6,215 bases of DNA from Sulfurimonas sp. UBA6792. Its GTDB lineage: Bacteria; Campylobacterota; Campylobacteria; Campylobacterales; Sulfurimonadaceae. The notes beneath the pieces were generated by a model. The model searched no databases and was not told where the DNA came from. It saw only the letters and a list, made by a program, of their open reading frames with translations. The stretch is from assembly GCA_002452425.1 (NCBI GenBank), contig DKFQ01000022.1, positions 1 to 6,215 on the forward strand, written 5' to 3'. How positions within the stretch are numbered: the first letter of the stretch is position 1; each line of letters opens with the position of its first letter. Below are positions 5,067 through 6,215 of the stretch, one piece after another. Made by a program: the position numbers and the translations under genes.

Positions 5067-6215
5067 TTAGTATCTGTAGCTTACGAAAAATCTCAAATCT
5101 TGAGAGGTAAGATCTACTTTTGCAGGAGCTGTCCAACCGTTGCAGTTGAAGTTTGGTGTGTAGTCGTGTTGCGCATAAGTATATCTTACTTGCGATGGGA
5201 GGTACTTTACCCCAAAGAGATCAAAGTTCCAGTATGCTTCATATGCATCCCCGCGAACTGCGATTTTTGAACCGATAGCCGTATCTTCAGCCCATGTCAT
5301 TGGTGTCCAGTTTTTTGAGCCATGGTTGTACTCAACGCCTAGTTTTCCAGCATCAGTTATCATATCTGGAATGATCACACCCGCCCAAAAAGAGTAACCG
5401 TTGGATGTACCGCCATCTGGCGAGCCAACAAGTGTGTAGCCATCTTTCGCATCATAACGCGTTGCTGCAACAGAAGCGATAGCTGTTGTATTGTCTAAAA
5501 AGTCATTAATTTCATCACCTATACCATTGATACGTGCTGAGAGTGCAAAAAGATCAGCTTTCCCTGCTGCTACGGCAGTTTTAGTCGTTGTAATATTTTT
5601 ACCTTTTGTATCAAAGATATGCGCCCATTGTGTCATCACTTCGTACTGCCCGTTGTTGTAAAGACTTACAGGCATAACGAAGAAGTCCACATTTTCATCT
5701 TCTGCAGTTGTATCTATGTCTGCAAATGGAATGACATTGCCATTGGTTCCGTTTGTACCATAAACATTAACCATTTCTCCTGTATGTGCTCTTCCAAGAA
5801 CAAACTTGACATAAGAGCCTTGAACAAAACGGTCAAAATTGAGCATTGTCATAACGCCGTTGACTTCCATGTTTGTTATGTGTGATAAAGGTGATCCCTC
5901 TTCGGACTCATTTTGTCTTGTGCTCTCCAAAAAGCCCATGCTTGATGTTCTTCTTCCGATACTAAAAGTGATAGGCTGCGCGCCAATTTTGTCAGAGTAA
6001 ACAAAATAACCCTCTTTAAGGCGCATAACACTATCTGCTGCTTTTGAGCTTGCAGACCAATCTTTTAAAGGCGCATCTTCTACATAAAGATGTGAACCCC
6101 ATGTGGAGTAGATAGCAAGTTTGCCTTTAAATGTTAGTTTTTCCATCGGAGATGCTGCCATCGTGAGGTAGAGTCTGCTTGAGAGAAGTGAGCCGTTTCT
6201 AAATGTTTGTCCTGT
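5067..6215 (-). CDS. Partial outer-membrane beta-barrel protein, DUF3373-like
   Basis: The visible 382 residues are the C-terminal part; the frame stays open through the window edge. The ATG at 6161 is internal, because the preceding codons (reading SLLSSRLYLT) continue the same strand-like pattern. The segment SSRLYLTMAASPMEKLTFKG matches my memory of the DUF3373 family of Campylobacterota outer-membrane proteins. Alternating polar and aromatic strands run throughout (YVKFVLGRAHTG, YSFWAGVIIP, QVRYTYAQHDY), with long polar loops. The protein ends FFVSYRY, with the terminal aromatic residue used as an outer-membrane assembly signal. A single cysteine sits in a late loop (NFNCNGW). Full-length family members are roughly 450-550 residues, so about 100 are probably missing, including the signal peptide. 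A porin or transport role is plausible, but the substrate is unknown. It ends in its own terminator before the SQR unit. Barrel identity is firm; the family name is less so. Confidence 0.8.
   Translation of the reverse strand, partial: TGQTFRNGSLLSSRLYLTMAASPMEKLTFKGKLAIYSTWGSHLYVEDAPLKDWSASSKAADSVMRLKEGYFVYSDKIGAQPITFSIGRRTSSMGFLESTRQNESEEGSPLSHITNMEVNGVMTMLNFDRFVQGSYVKFVLGRAHTGEMVNVYGTNGTNGNVIPFADIDTTAEDENVDFFVMPVSLYNNGQYEVMTQWAHIFDTKGKNITTTKTAVAAGKADLFALSARINGIGDEINDFLDNTTAIASVAATRYDAKDGYTLVGSPDGGTSNGYSFWAGVIIPDMITDAGKLGVEYNHGSKNWTPMTWAEDTAIGSKIAVRGDAYEAYWNFDLFGVKYLPSQVRYTYAQHDYTPNFNCNGWTAPAKVDLTSQDLRFFVSYRY

Noticed and set aside
6159..6161. ATG at 6161 as the start of the outer-membrane protein
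   Set aside because: The frame stays open to the window edge with family-like sequence, there is no signal peptide after this ATG, and no ribosome site precedes it.

Overview
The window looks like chromosome from a sulfur-oxidising member of the Campylobacterota, most likely Sulfurimonas or a close relative. The evidence is AT-rich DNA with TATAAT-type promoters lacking a clear -35 box, an outer-membrane protein resembling the DUF3373 family I associate with this phylum, and a sulfide:quinone oxidoreductase beside a small 'cytochrome-like' cysteine protein. The genus is an inference; no rRNA or marker gene is present.

All five genes lie on the minus strand and are transcribed from high to low coordinates. 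In that order: (1) the C-terminal 382 residues of a DUF3373-like outer-membrane beta-barrel protein (5067-6215, N-terminus outside the window); (2) a Tat-exported type II-like sulfide:quinone oxidoreductase (3316-4788); (3) a 107-residue secreted protein with three cysteines, one of them the last residue, and no heme motif (2789-3112); (4) a secreted metallo-beta-lactamase-fold hydrolase of SoxH-like type (1659-2633); (5) a cytoplasmic beta-propeller plus alpha-helical protein of at least 520 residues (1-1562, C-terminus outside the window).

The genes do not look like one tight operon. Hairpins with terminator character follow the outer-membrane protein, the oxidoreductase and the three-cysteine protein, a perfect hairpin follows the hydrolase, and a -10-like TATAAT box lies before each of genes 2 to 5. 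They read as neighbouring, separately transcribed units. There is no gene-free stretch over 300 bases; the longest gap (4789-5066) holds a terminator, a promoter and a long leader for the oxidoreductase.

Genes 2 to 4 all carry export signals, so their products should act in the periplasm. A working picture is that the oxidoreductase oxidises sulfide to zero-valent sulfur at the outer face of the inner membrane and passes electrons to quinone. The three-cysteine protein and the hydrolase could then carry or process the resulting persulfide or polysulfide. The oxidoreductase step follows from family knowledge; the other two roles are inference from context. The points most worth a second look are the heme-less three-cysteine protein, the Tat leader on a type II-like SQR, the SQR/hydrolase/thiol-protein grouping, and the leaderless start of the propeller protein.
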